A stretch of 11,705 nt of DNA from Candidatus Aminicenantota bacterium (lineage in GTDB: Bacteria; Acidobacteriota; Aminicenantia; UBA2199). Position 1 is the first letter of the stretch; every line of letters begins with the position of its first letter. The notes beneath the pieces are model-generated. The model saw only the letters and a list, made by a program, of their open reading frames with translations. It was not told the DNA's origin and searched no databases. Below are positions 1-8,367 of this stretch, piece after piece. A program made the position numbers and the translations under genes. The stretch lies in the NCBI GenBank assembly GCA_030612495.1, contig JAUWNT010000067.1, positions 1 through 11,705 of the forward strand. The letters are read 5' to 3'.

Positions 1-16
1 TTTAAATCTTACAAAA

Positions 17-904
17 CTATTTAAATGTCTCGACTTTTTTCTTTAAAAGCTCCCATTCATACTCAACATTTTTTTGAATGAATTTATAACCATCTTCCTT
101 AAGATGACGAAATCTTCCCTGTAGTTTTAAATATTCATCTACTGGAACAAACTTCTTTGGATTAAAATTAAGTTTGTAAGACACACCATTCTCAACCTCA
201 TATATCGGGAAAATCCTTGTCTGAACTGCAAGTCTCGCTACTTTTACTGTCAAATCAGGTGGCATCTTCCAACCAGTAGGGCATGGTGCAAAAATATGAA
301 TTAATTTAAATCCTTCTATATTTTTTGCTTTTTCAAGTTTTTTTATAAAATCTTCAGGATATGCAATAGATGCTGTTGCTGTATAAGGGACTCTATGTGC
401 AGCTATAATCTCAACAAGATCCTTTTTGGGACGGTTTTTAGGGTTGTTTACAGGTGTTGTAGTAGTCCATGCACCCCATGGAGTAGCAGAAGAACGTTGA
501 ATTCCAGTATTCATATATGCTTCATTATCATAAACAATATAGAGTATATTATCATTTCTCTCAGCAGCTCCGCTTATTGCCTGTATACCAATATCAAATG
601 TACCGCCATCACCTGCCCATGCTATAACATTAATATCTTTTTTACCAAAAGCATCCAGACCTGACTTAATACCGGATGCAGCAATTGCAGCTGTTTCAAA
701 TGCAGTATGAAACAAAGGAACAGAAACTGCTGAATATGGCCATGGTCCATCTATAACACTCCAGCAACAAGCTGGAAATGTCAACATAGTTTTTCTGCCA
801 AATACTTTTAACATATAACGCATAGCAATAGTTGCACCGCATCCCTGACAACCTAAATGTCCGGAGGACATTATCTCTTCTTGAGGAATAGTAAGTTTAC
901 TCAT
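17..904 (-). CDS. porB: Pyruvate:ferredoxin oxidoreductase, beta subunit
   Basis: Beta subunit of a four-subunit 2-oxoacid:ferredoxin oxidoreductase. It binds thiamine diphosphate and one [4Fe-4S] cluster and converts pyruvate, CoA and oxidised ferredoxin to acetyl-CoA, CO2 and reduced ferredoxin in the cytoplasm. The 295-residue product shows CQGCGA at 19-24, a further Cys at 46/47 and Cys208 in APCPTGW, the expected cluster ligands. The TPP/Mg motif is GDGG at 98-101 with DNEAYMNTGIQ at 126-136, a signature very close to PorB/VorB proteins. I place the start at the ATG at 904, not at an upstream in-frame ATG at 922. The 904 codon has GGGGGTGA five bases upstream, begins the conserved region, and overlaps the porA stop as ATGA, suggesting translational coupling. 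Last por gene visible; the window ends 16 bases after its stop. Pyruvate specificity is inferred; the 2-ketoisovalerate enzyme is the main alternative. Confidence 0.93.
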   Translation of the reverse strand: MSKLTIPQEEIMSSGHLGCQGCGATIAMRYMLKVFGRKTMLTFPACCWSVIDGPWPYSAVSVPLFHTAFETAAIAASGIKSGLDAFGKKDINVIAWAGDGGTFDIGIQAISGAAERNDNILYIVYDNEAYMNTGIQRSSATPWGAWTTTTPVNNPKNRPKKDLVEIIAAHRVPYTATASIAYPEDFIKKLEKAKNIEGFKLIHIFAPCPTGWKMPPDLTVKVARLAVQTRIFPIYEVENGVSYKLNFNPKKFVPVDEYLKLQGRFRHLKEDGYKFIQKNVEYEWELLKKKVETFK

Positions 905-2058
905 AATTTCACCCCCGACCATATAATATCTTTTTCAGGCTTATCTTTTCTCATTGCATCATTAACCATATCAGAAATGGCCTCAGGAGTAACATCTCTA
1001 CCACCAAGTCCAGCAATATAACCAAATATTTTAGGTTTTTCTCCCTCTATATTATAAAAAGCCCCCTTTATTTCATCAAAGAAAATACCAGATTTTCCAT
1101 AGGAAATATTTCTATCAATAACAATAGCTTTTTTCTTGTTCAAAAGTACACGCGCAATATCTTTTACAGGGAAAGGCCTGAATACTCTTATCCTAAGAAG
1201 GCCTATTTTTATACCCTTTGCTCTTAAACTATCTATTGAAGCCCTTGCTGTACTGGCTATTGTTGCAGATACAACAAGTATAATTTCAGCACCCTCTGTG
1301 CGATACTCTTCTACCATACCATACTTCCTGCCAAATATTCTTTCAAATTCTTTCCCTTCTTTTATAATAATATCTTCTGCTTTATCCATTGCTTCCTGCA
1401 TCTTATATCTGAATTCCATATAATTGTCAGGACTTGATAATGCGCCAAATGAACGTGGATCATCTATATCCATCTTTATTTCCGGCTTATACGGAGGTAA
1501 ATATTTATCAACAAGTTTTACATCGGGTATATCTACATTTTCTGCAGTATGTGAAAGAACGAATGCATCAAGAGAAACCATTGTAGGTAAAAGCACTTGT
1601 TCAGATACTTTATAACCCATTATAATTGAATCAAGCACTTCCTGGTTATTCTGACAATATACCTGCATCCACCCTGTATCTCTACAAGACAATGAATCAT
1701 TTTGATCTGTCCAAATATTCCAACCAGGGGCCATAGCCCTATTTACATTTGCTAAAACAATAGGAAGTCTTGCACCAGCTGTCCAGTGAATCATTTCATG
1801 CATTAATGCTAAACCTTGAGAAGATGTTGCTGTAAATGCTCTTGCGCCAACTGATGAAGAGCCAATTGTAGAGGCTAATGCTGAATGCTCTGATTCAACT
1901 TTTGTAAAGATTGCATCCAATTCTCCATCAGCAACCATCTCAGACAATCTTTCCACAATTAAAGTCTGAGGAGTAATAGGATAGGCTGCAATAGTCTGTA
2001 CTCTACTAACAAGAACCCCATATGATACAGCATGATTTCCTAAAATTACTTTTCCCAT
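901..2058 (-). CDS. porA: Pyruvate:ferredoxin oxidoreductase, alpha subunit
   Basis: Alpha subunit of the POR complex, 385 residues, close to the usual PorA length. It contributes the pyrimidine-side TPP domain and the transketolase C-terminal-like domain. Visible motifs are AAYPITPQT at 24-32, the KVESEHSA segment around Glu57 that contacts cofactor in the family, ANVNRAMAPGWNIWTDQ at 103-119 and DSLSCRDTGWMQ at 121-132. These are hallmark PorA/VorA blocks. The region after about residue 250 (EIILVVSATIASTARASI, then LLRIRVFRPFP) matches the family's domain II. The ATG start at 2058 has GGAGG seven bases upstream and lies one base past the porD stop; the gene's own stop overlaps the porB start by 4 nt. 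Expression as part of a single porGDAB message is therefore likely. The motifs favour pyruvate over 2-oxoglutarate, but substrate cannot be proven from sequence. Confidence 0.93.
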   Translation of the reverse strand: MGKVILGNHAVSYGVLVSRVQTIAAYPITPQTLIVERLSEMVADGELDAIFTKVESEHSALASTIGSSSVGARAFTATSSQGLALMHEMIHWTAGARLPIVLANVNRAMAPGWNIWTDQNDSLSCRDTGWMQVYCQNNQEVLDSIIMGYKVSEQVLLPTMVSLDAFVLSHTAENVDIPDVKLVDKYLPPYKPEIKMDIDDPRSFGALSSPDNYMEFRYKMQEAMDKAEDIIIKEGKEFERIFGRKYGMVEEYRTEGAEIILVVSATIASTARASIDSLRAKGIKIGLLRIRVFRPFPVKDIARVLLNKKKAIVIDRNISYGKSGIFFDEIKGAFYNIEGEKPKIFGYIAGLGGRDVTPEAISDMVNDAMRKDKPEKDIIWSGVKL

Positions 2059-2059
2059 T

Positions 2060-2353
2060 TTATTCCTCCACCATTTCTATACACTTTGTCGGACATTCAA
2101 CTGCACATATTCCGCAGCCTTTACAATAATCATAATTTATCTTTGGAGGAGTATTCTCATCAATGAAATCTATTGCAGCATCCGGGCAAAATTTCCAGCA
2201 TATAAAGCACTTAATACATTTGGATTCATCAATCTCAGGTCTTAAATTCCTCCAGCTTGAAGTTTTATTGCTTGCCATACTTCCTAAAGAAGCAGGCATA
2301 TCAGGCATGTTAGAGGCACCATTTATCTCAACTTTTTTTTTATTATGTTTCAC
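2060..2353 (-). CDS. porD: Pyruvate:ferredoxin oxidoreductase, delta subunit (2[4Fe-4S] ferredoxin)
   Basis: Delta subunit of POR, the ferredoxin-like electron relay between the beta-subunit cluster and external ferredoxin. Two classic cluster motifs are present: CIKCFICWKFCP (Cys46, 49, 52, 56) and CKGCGICAVECP (Cys77, 80, 83, 87). As in bacterial 2[4Fe-4S] ferredoxins, the fourth cysteine of each motif is expected to ligate the other cluster. The start is a judgement. An open frame continues upstream to an ATG at 2419, but that extension lies inside porG and translates to a Met/Lys-rich stretch unlike PorD. A GTG at 2353 sits one base past the porG stop and six bases after a strong GGGGAGG ribosome site, so I choose it (97 residues). 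The first 35 or so residues are polar and probably wrap the partner subunits. An extra Cys91 lies just after the second motif. Confidence 0.9.
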   Translation of the reverse strand: MKHNKKKVEINGASNMPDMPASLGSMASNKTSSWRNLRPEIDESKCIKCFICWKFCPDAAIDFIDENTPPKINYDYCKGCGICAVECPTKCIEMVEE

Positions 2354-2354
2354 A

Positions 2355-2918
2355 TTATGCCTCCCCTTCAAAAATAACTTCATCATAAGCTTCATATGCA
2401 GCTTTAACATTCTCTTCACGCTTTACAGGAACAAATTCTTTTATTGCTATTGCTAATGATTCTTTATCAGACACTTTTAAAACCTTGATCACAGCTCCCA
2501 AAATTGCTGTATTTACAATCGGTGCAGCTCTACTCCCCAATCTATTCCTGAGAGCTATCTCTTTAGCATTAATTGTTGCTACTTTATAGTTTTTACAAAA
2601 TTCTTTAAAATCCCCTGGTTTTTTGTTGGTATTTATTATTATCCACCCACCCTTTTTAAGGCCTTCTGTAATATTAATAGATTGTATTAAAGTATGGTCC
2701 AACACAACAACATGATCCGGGTTATAAATTTTTGAACGTATTACTATTGGTTCATCTGAAATTCTATTAAAGGCTTTCACAGGAGCACCTCTACGTTCCA
2801 CACCAAACTCAGGAAATGATTGAACATATTTTCCTGATTTTGCTGCTGCTGAGGCTAAAGAAAGTGATGCTTTAACACCTCCCTGTCCTCCTCTTCCATG
2901 AATCAGGATCTCTATCAT
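2355..2918 (-). CDS. porG: Pyruvate:ferredoxin oxidoreductase, gamma subunit
   Basis: Gamma subunit of POR, 187 residues, first gene of the operon. The N-terminal HGRGGQGG motif at 7-14 followed by VKAS is diagnostic of the gamma/catalytic-domain family (domain III of fused PORs), which helps bind coenzyme A. SFPEFGVERRGAPVKAFNRIS at about 34-54 is the second typical block, followed by PDHVVVLD. The ATG at 2918 has AGGAGG seven bases upstream. The gene ends one base before the porD GTG, and the porD ribosome site is embedded in its last codons (Glu-Gly-Glu-Ala), so translation is tightly coupled. The order gamma-delta-alpha-beta is the one commonly seen in archaeal and deep-branching bacterial POR operons. 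A promoter candidate lies 34-62 bases upstream. Confidence 0.93.
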   Translation of the reverse strand: MIEILIHGRGGQGGVKASLSLASAAAKSGKYVQSFPEFGVERRGAPVKAFNRISDEPIVIRSKIYNPDHVVVLDHTLIQSINITEGLKKGGWIIINTNKKPGDFKEFCKNYKVATINAKEIALRNRLGSRAAPIVNTAILGAVIKVLKVSDKESLAIAIKEFVPVKREENVKAAYEAYDEVIFEGEA

Positions 2919-2951
2919 TAATGCCTCCTTATATCAGAAATCTAAATATTT

Positions 2952-2980
2952 AATATAACACAGAGAACAAGAATTTTCAA
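2952..2980 (-). promoter_or_regulatory. Promoter candidate for the por operon
   Basis: On the minus strand, TTGAAA (2980-2975) and TATATT (2957-2952) are separated by exactly 17 bases, a good housekeeping-sigma arrangement. The predicted transcription start near 2945 gives a leader of about 27 nt containing the AGGAGG site of porG. It lies in the 168-bp gap between hflC and porG, so por can be expressed independently of hflKC. Confidence 0.5.
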
Positions 2981-3086
2981 TTATTATTTTTAAATTTTAG
3001 AATACTACACTTATCTATAACACTAACATACTAAAATGTCTCTAAACTAAATTCTCTTATGTTTTTTACAATTTACAAGTTGTTAT

Positions 3087-4082
3087 CTATTTTGCATAAA
3101 TTTTGTATAGATATTTAAAAAATTCAAAATCAGTTGAAAGAATTTTTCTCATTTTGGGAAGAAGTTTTTGATATTCCACCAATGCCATCCAATATTCTGC
3201 AAATCCCGGATCCTTATTATATGCACGATTTCTGATCTCAAGTGACAGCCCATCAGCTTTTGCCTTAATCTCCTTTGCACGTCTTTCAGCATCGGATCGT
3301 ATCATAAGCAGTTCTTTTCCCATCTTTCCAAGCCACTTTGCTCTTTCACCTTCTCCATCTGAACGGAATGCCTGTGCAATTTGATTCCTCTCTTTTATCA
3401 TTCTGCTATATACACTCATAGTTAAATCATCCGAATATTTAATCTGTCTTATTATTATATCGATCAAGATGATTCCATATTTGGGAGTAACTTTCACAGC
3501 CTCGTTAAGCATTTCATCTGACAACTCTAATCGCCCTTTTCTGATAGTATCATATTTAATATCAGTAAAAGTGGAAGAAACAATAGAAATATCCTTGGTT
3601 TCACTTGCATCACTTGAGGCTTGAGTTCTAAATACATTTTTCCTTTGTATTTCATTTATAACATTGGAATTACGTATAGATTCCCTCAATAGATTTCGAG
3701 CTATAATCTTTCGTACACTTGAGTCTATAACATCATCCAGCCTGGATTGAGCCTGACTGATAGTACCAACAGATTCATAAAACAATTTTAGATCTGAAAT
3801 TTTCCATCGTGCAGTTGTATTAACCCATATAAACTGGTTTTCTTCAGTTGGCAAACGCTGTGCATCTCCATCCCAGGATAAGATCTTTTTCGGATATTTT
3901 GTAACCTGGTCAATAATTGGCATTTTAAAGTTAAGCCCAGCTTCTTTATTTGTCTTCATAATTTTCCCAAAACGTACAACAACTGCCAATTCTCCTTCCT
4001 TGACTATATAAAAAGGTCCTAGAAGAAAGAAAATAAAAAACAGAACAACAAATATTATTATCAAAATTTTAGCATTCTTCAT
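3087..4082 (-). CDS. hflC: HflC-like membrane SPFH/band-7 protein
   Basis: HflC homologue of 331 residues. In known systems HflC pairs with HflK in a large membrane assembly facing the periplasm that surrounds and modulates the FtsH protease. One transmembrane helix is visible at about residues 5-26, followed directly by the band-7 start FYIVKEGELAVVVRFGKI. The SPFH domain runs to about residue 205. A charged, probably helical stretch follows (ERNQIAQAFRSDGEGERAKW to AERRAKEIKAKADG), then the HflC-typical end containing NKDPGFAEYWMALVEYQKLL and DFEFFKYL. The ATG at 4082 overlaps the hflK stop by 4 nt (ATGA), with GGAGGAG just upstream, so the two are co-translated. The symbol rests on operon position and the C-terminal pattern; the broader band-7 family is certain. 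No ftsH lies in the window. Confidence 0.88.
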   Translation of the reverse strand: MKNAKILIIIFVVLFFIFFLLGPFYIVKEGELAVVVRFGKIMKTNKEAGLNFKMPIIDQVTKYPKKILSWDGDAQRLPTEENQFIWVNTTARWKISDLKLFYESVGTISQAQSRLDDVIDSSVRKIIARNLLRESIRNSNVINEIQRKNVFRTQASSDASETKDISIVSSTFTDIKYDTIRKGRLELSDEMLNEAVKVTPKYGIILIDIIIRQIKYSDDLTMSVYSRMIKERNQIAQAFRSDGEGERAKWLGKMGKELLMIRSDAERRAKEIKAKADGLSLEIRNRAYNKDPGFAEYWMALVEYQKLLPKMRKILSTDFEFFKYLYKIYAK

Positions 4083-5065
4083 TTTTCTCCTCCTTGTTTA
4101 TCTTTGTTCAAGGATTTAAAGGGAATAAAGTTCCCAAGCTTTTTATCAATAATATCAGTCTCGCCCGGCTCCTTGAAAACCTCTTCAAACATTTCATAAT
4201 ATAATCTCATTCTTGTTACTTTAGGGCTCTTTTTGTATTCATTAAATACAGCAAGAAAACGCGCAATATCTCCCTTTGCTTTGTTAACCTTTTCAGTTGC
4301 ATAACCTTCTGCTTCCTGAATGGTTTTTTGTGCCTCACCGCTAGCTCTTGGTATTGCCCTATTATAAGATTCCTTACCTTCATTAATTAGTCTGCTCCGA
4401 TCCTGTATGGCCTTATTCACATCTTCAAATGCATCTTGAACAGATCCTATGGGCGGAACAATATTCTGAAGTTTTACAGTAGTTACTCTTACACCCAATT
4501 TATAGAGCTTGAAATATTCATTCATTAGATCCTGGCCTTTTTGCTCAATATTTGCTCGCTCACTCCCAATAACATCAAAAATCGTTCTATCTCCTACAAG
4601 CTGATTCGTTACAGATTGAGAAATATCCCGGATTGTTTTCTGCTGGTTTTCTACATTAAACAACCAGAATTTGGGATCCATAATTCGATACTGAATAATC
4701 CATTTAACATCAATTATATTAAGATCTCCTGTAAGCATTACATATTCTTCAGAAAAATCCTGTGATGAATATTGTGTTCTGATTCCGGGTTTTTCTGAGC
4801 GAAATCCAAACTCTTCCTTCAGGATTCTCTGAGTGGGAACATTATAATTTTTTTCTATACCAAAAGGCAGTTTAAAATGTAGCCCTGGACCTGTGATCCT
4901 TGTATATTTCCCAAATAACAAAACAACAGCCTCCTCTTTCTGGTCAACAATATAAAAACTGGAGAATCCAGCGATTATAATTATCAAAACGAGAATTATT
5001 ATCCCAATCATTTTAGGAGTCAGTTTTTTCTGAAGTTTTCCAAAATCAATAAATTCATCTTGCAT
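4079..5065 (-). CDS. hflK: HflK-like membrane SPFH/band-7 protein
   Basis: HflK homologue of 328 residues, first gene of the hflK-hflC pair. A short charged cytoplasmic tail (1-18) precedes a transmembrane helix at about 19-39, then FYIVDQKEEAVVLLFGKY opens the SPFH domain. GPGLHFKLPFGIE at 59-71 is the strongest family motif, and LQNIVPPIGSVQDAFEDVNKA near 200-220 matches HflK (the family block is usually LQ.V.PP..V..AF.DV..A). A helical, charged region with GEAQKTIQEAEGYATEKVNKAKGD follows, as in HflK. It lacks the long Gly/Pro-rich N-terminal tail of the E. coli protein, which is common outside Proteobacteria. The ATG at 5065 has GGAGG four bases upstream. The two proteins likely form a hetero-oligomer regulating membrane proteolysis; this is family knowledge, not shown here. 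The 168-bp upstream gap is AT-rich and shows no clear promoter. Confidence 0.88.
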   Translation of the reverse strand: MQDEFIDFGKLQKKLTPKMIGIIILVLIIIIAGFSSFYIVDQKEEAVVLLFGKYTRITGPGLHFKLPFGIEKNYNVPTQRILKEEFGFRSEKPGIRTQYSSQDFSEEYVMLTGDLNIIDVKWIIQYRIMDPKFWLFNVENQQKTIRDISQSVTNQLVGDRTIFDVIGSERANIEQKGQDLMNEYFKLYKLGVRVTTVKLQNIVPPIGSVQDAFEDVNKAIQDRSRLINEGKESYNRAIPRASGEAQKTIQEAEGYATEKVNKAKGDIARFLAVFNEYKKSPKVTRMRLYYEMFEEVFKEPGETDIIDKKLGNFIPFKSLNKDKQGGEK

Positions 5066-5233
5066 ATTACCTCCTTTATAATAAATTATAAATTAATAAT
5101 AAATTACAAACTAACTATCACACAAATAGAATAAAAATACAAGCTAAAAAAAAACAAAATCTATAAAACAAATCTTATTCAAAACCTTAGGGACTATACA
5201 AACTATTTGTTGTATTTTATCATTAGATTACTC

Positions 5234-8233
5234 TTATTCTTTAGATTTTTCCAATTTAGTGAAAATATCTTTAGCATCATTTAACTTTTTTTCGTTTCCA
5301 AAAACACAGTAATAATTCTTATCAAGGATATCAGAAACCATCTTGTACATTGCCCTGATATCTTTGGGACCTGTACTTAAAATCTCGCTTCTTTCTCTCA
5401 AAACATCTTCTGCTTTAATGCCTTCATAATAGTTGTTTAATGCAGAATTGCCCTTCTGTCGCGCAGTTAAAGGTCTCTCATACTTGGATAAAGTTCCAAT
5501 AATAAATCTTGTCATTGCTCTTTCATCTACCTTAAAATTTTTTAAATAACCCACTGATTTTTTATAATTTTCCAGAGTCTCTTTTAAATTTGGATCACGG
5601 TAAGAAGCAAAATATACTGTTCCGTCTTTAGCAAATCCGGAAAATCCACCATATGCTCCACCCAGAACTCTTATCTGTTTTTGTAAGTATTCTGTGGACA
5701 GGATTTGATTAAGAACAGCCATAGTTCCTGAGTATTTATAACCTAGATATTTAAAATTAAAACCCTGAAGAACATATTGAACTTTAGATGAGGAAGTGAT
5801 GCCTTCATTCTTTTGGTCAAAAGAGAACTTGTATTTGTGGGATTTAACTTTTTTATTACCTAAGAAACTTAGAATCAGATCAAATTTTTTATAAAGTTTG
5901 CTTACATCATTTTTAGAGGCAGTTACAGCTACTTCCAGGTTTGATCTGTTAAAAAGAAGATCAGCTACCTTTTTTAATTTTGTAATAACTTCTTTTGAAT
6001 TTTTATCAAAGTTATTGGTAATATCAGTAATAAATTTATAATAAGTGAGTCCACGAGTCAATTCCGAATATCTTCCTGCATAAGAAAAATAGGAAGAAAG
6101 TCTGGTCATAGCTACTCCCAATCCATTCCTTTGAATTAATGCTTCCAATCGTGATTGCAAACGGGTTAAAACCTCCTTTAATCGTTTGGGGTCATCATAT
6201 TTAGTATTCTTAATTATTTCTCCGCAGAGCTTGATGAAATTCTCCACTTTATAATCCATAACCTTTCCCTGAACAATTAAACGGGGAATCAATTGTTTTG
6301 TGTCCTTGTTTTTTAAATAAGCAGTCAAATATGTATTGATACCTCCAGTATGAATGTTTATCTCTGTATCTAAGTCTCCATAGGAATAATTTTTTGTATT
6401 AAGTAGACCTAAAACCTGTGATAATAGTTTAACGTATGGGATCAATTCTTGTGGAATAACTGATGTGTCAAACAAAAATTTCACATATACAATATTATTG
6501 GAAAAAGTCGGGTAAGTCAGAAAGGTTACATCTTTGATTTCTTTTTTAGTGATTTTATAAAAATCAGTTCTAGGACCTATATCTTTAAGGGAGAGAAGTG
6601 GTATTTTTTTTAAATTTTCCGGAGTATCTGGGGTTTTCTGGTATTTTTTTAATTCCTTTGTGTTTTTTATCAGCGCTTCAATTTCTCCTGCAGAGAGTGT
6701 AGCTTTATAATCAGCCAGTTCCTTTTTGGTTTTTGCCATATTTTCTTCTAATAATCCCTTTCGTGGTTTTAATACTGTCAATAATGAGTGTGGATTGTTT
6801 ATAAGGTGTTTTTCTATTATTTTTTCCAGATATCTTGTTTTTAAAGCACTTTTAAGGGTTTTTATGGATTTTTCGTATTCTAAAGAAAGAAAAGGGTCAT
6901 CTGCAAACATCCAGCCATTTAAAGAGTTCATACCTAACATTAGACCCTTGTAACCGCCTTTTCCTTCTCTAAGTTTGAATTCCATACGATTAATTAAACC
7001 TTCCACTACTTTTTTATCTAATCCCTTTTTTACTACTTTTTTTAAGGTATTAAAAACAACCTCTTTAAACTTTGCCTTATCAGTTGGATTGGCATTCATT
7101 ACTGTAATACTAAAACTAGTTTGTTTGGAATCATCAATATAAGCAGAAATATTGCGCCCTATACCTGCATCCTGTAAAGATCTGCGTATTGGAGAAGAAG
7201 GAAGATCGACAAGAGCACTTGAAAGAATATCCATTGCTAATGAAAGTTCTTTGTCTGTATTCAATCCAGTTACAAAACTTAAATTTAAAAAGGTTTGATT
7301 TTTATCTTTTCCATTTTTTGTTATGGGATAGGTGGCAATAATCTCTTTCATCTTTTTAAAAGATTTTTGTAAAGGGATAAAAGAGTCTACCTTAATTTTA
7401 TTAAACTTAGAAAGATATTTTTCATCTATAAATTTCAATTCTGCTAAAACATCATAATCACCATAAATAAGAATATAGCTGTTTGAAGGATGATAGTATC
7501 GTTTGTGAAATGAAAGAAATTGTTTATAAGAGAGTTTGGGAATTGCTATAGGATAACCTCCGGATGAAAAACCATAACTGTTATCCGGGAATAGGTTTTT
7601 GGATATTACATAGAAGAGTTCTCTTGATGGAGAAGAAAATGCCCCTTTCATTTCATTATAAACCACACCATTATATTTTATTTCACCATCTTTGTTATCA
7701 AGTTCATAATGCCAGCCTTCCTGTTGAAAAATTTTAGGTTCCTTATAAATACGTGGGAAAAATACAGCATCAAGGTATACATGCATAAGGTTCATATAGT
7801 CTTTGTTGTTCCTGCTGGATACAGGGTACATTGTGCGGTCACTTCCGGTCATTGCATTGAGAAATGTTTTAAGAGATCCCTTCATCAGTATGTCAAATGG
7901 ACTTTTTACTGGGAAATTCTTTGATCCATTCAATACAGAATGTTCACAAATATGAGCCATTCCTCCATCAGATTCCGGTGGGGTTTTGAATGAGATGATA
8001 AAGGTTTTATTATCATCATCTGTTTCAACTTTAAGTAGTCGGGCTCCACTTTTTAAATGGATAAACAATTTTCCGACAGCTTGATACTCTTTGATTTTTT
8101 TCTCTTTAATTAATTTAAATCCATAATAAGTTTTCCCTACCTCTAAACTTTTTGCATTTAATAGGGTTGAACTAAAAACTATACTGAGCATTAAAAAAAA
8201 CATCAGCATAAAAAATACTTTTTTTACTTTCAT
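5234..8233 (-). CDS. Secreted M16C zinc metallopeptidase, presequence protease (PreP)-like
   Basis: Full-length M16C peptidase of 999 residues, related to mitochondrial/chloroplast PreP, which degrades small unfolded peptides inside a closed two-half chamber. The inverted zinc motif HICEH is at 94-98 (zinc ligands His94 and His98, catalytic base Glu97). The third ligand is Glu194 in NEMKG, 96 residues on, essentially the PreP spacing. KGSLKTFLNAMTGSDRTMYP at 118-137 is a PreP signature. The C-terminal half retains Arg855 and Tyr861 in RVLGGAYGG, then the SYRDPN segment, which bind substrate backbone in PreP. A hydrophobic N-terminus (about 5-27, ending near LNA) looks like a Sec signal peptide, so the enzyme probably works in the periplasm or outside. 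The middle, about 470-560, corresponds to the M16C-associated linker. AGGAGAG precedes the ATG. Sequence intact, with all key residues kept. Substrate unknown; peptide scavenging or clearance of cleaved signal peptides is inference. Confidence 0.92.
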   Translation of the reverse strand: MKVKKVFFMLMFFLMLSIVFSSTLLNAKSLEVGKTYYGFKLIKEKKIKEYQAVGKLFIHLKSGARLLKVETDDDNKTFIISFKTPPESDGGMAHICEHSVLNGSKNFPVKSPFDILMKGSLKTFLNAMTGSDRTMYPVSSRNNKDYMNLMHVYLDAVFFPRIYKEPKIFQQEGWHYELDNKDGEIKYNGVVYNEMKGAFSSPSRELFYVISKNLFPDNSYGFSSGGYPIAIPKLSYKQFLSFHKRYYHPSNSYILIYGDYDVLAELKFIDEKYLSKFNKIKVDSFIPLQKSFKKMKEIIATYPITKNGKDKNQTFLNLSFVTGLNTDKELSLAMDILSSALVDLPSSPIRRSLQDAGIGRNISAYIDDSKQTSFSITVMNANPTDKAKFKEVVFNTLKKVVKKGLDKKVVEGLINRMEFKLREGKGGYKGLMLGMNSLNGWMFADDPFLSLEYEKSIKTLKSALKTRYLEKIIEKHLINNPHSLLTVLKPRKGLLEENMAKTKKELADYKATLSAGEIEALIKNTKELKKYQKTPDTPENLKKIPLLSLKDIGPRTDFYKITKKEIKDVTFLTYPTFSNNIVYVKFLFDTSVIPQELIPYVKLLSQVLGLLNTKNYSYGDLDTEINIHTGGINTYLTAYLKNKDTKQLIPRLIVQGKVMDYKVENFIKLCGEIIKNTKYDDPKRLKEVLTRLQSRLEALIQRNGLGVAMTRLSSYFSYAGRYSELTRGLTYYKFITDITNNFDKNSKEVITKLKKVADLLFNRSNLEVAVTASKNDVSKLYKKFDLILSFLGNKKVKSHKYKFSFDQKNEGITSSSKVQYVLQGFNFKYLGYKYSGTMAVLNQILSTEYLQKQIRVLGGAYGGFSGFAKDGTVYFASYRDPNLKETLENYKKSVGYLKNFKVDERAMTRFIIGTLSKYERPLTARQKGNSALNNYYEGIKAEDVLRERSEILSTGPKDIRAMYKMVSDILDKNYYCVFGNEKKLNDAKDIFTKLEKSKE

Positions 8234-8265
8234 GAATATCTCTCCTTTTTCAGATAATATTTTTT

Positions 8266-8294
8266 TATTTATTGTAATACGGAATTAAATACAA
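8266..8294 (-). promoter_or_regulatory. Promoter candidate for the PreP-like peptidase gene
   Basis: TTGTAT (8294-8289) and TAAATA (8271-8266) on the minus strand are 17 bases apart. The surrounding 134-bp intergenic region is extremely AT-rich, so chance matches are likely and this remains tentative. A separate promoter is plausible because the upstream gene ends 134 bases earlier. Confidence 0.3.
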
Positions 8295-8367
8295 AATGTT
8301 ATTTTTAAGTTATAAATATATAATTATAAGAAAATAATATATATATAAAGGAAATCAGCTTCAAAAA

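Noticed and set aside
428..435. GGGACGGT, matching the first bases of the RAYT terminal repeat
   Set aside because: It lies within conserved porB codons and the match is only 8 bases; no other repeat features follow.
901..922. Upstream ATG at 922 as porB start
   Set aside because: Adds six non-conserved residues inside porA; the ATG at 904 has a strong ribosome site and the ATGA overlap.
1136..1615. Plus-strand open frames inside porA, and similar ones within other genes
   Set aside because: They are antisense to strongly conserved coding sequence, lack ribosome sites and show no recognisable protein features.
5078..5106. Two direct copies of ATAATAAATTA, 18 bases apart, upstream of hflK
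   Set aside because: Low-complexity AT sequence; no support as iterons or operator sites.
5196..5215. Imperfect palindrome ATACAA-N8-TTGTAT after the PreP-like gene, as a terminator
   Set aside because: Only six A/T-rich pairs, and on the transcribed (minus) strand no T-run follows.
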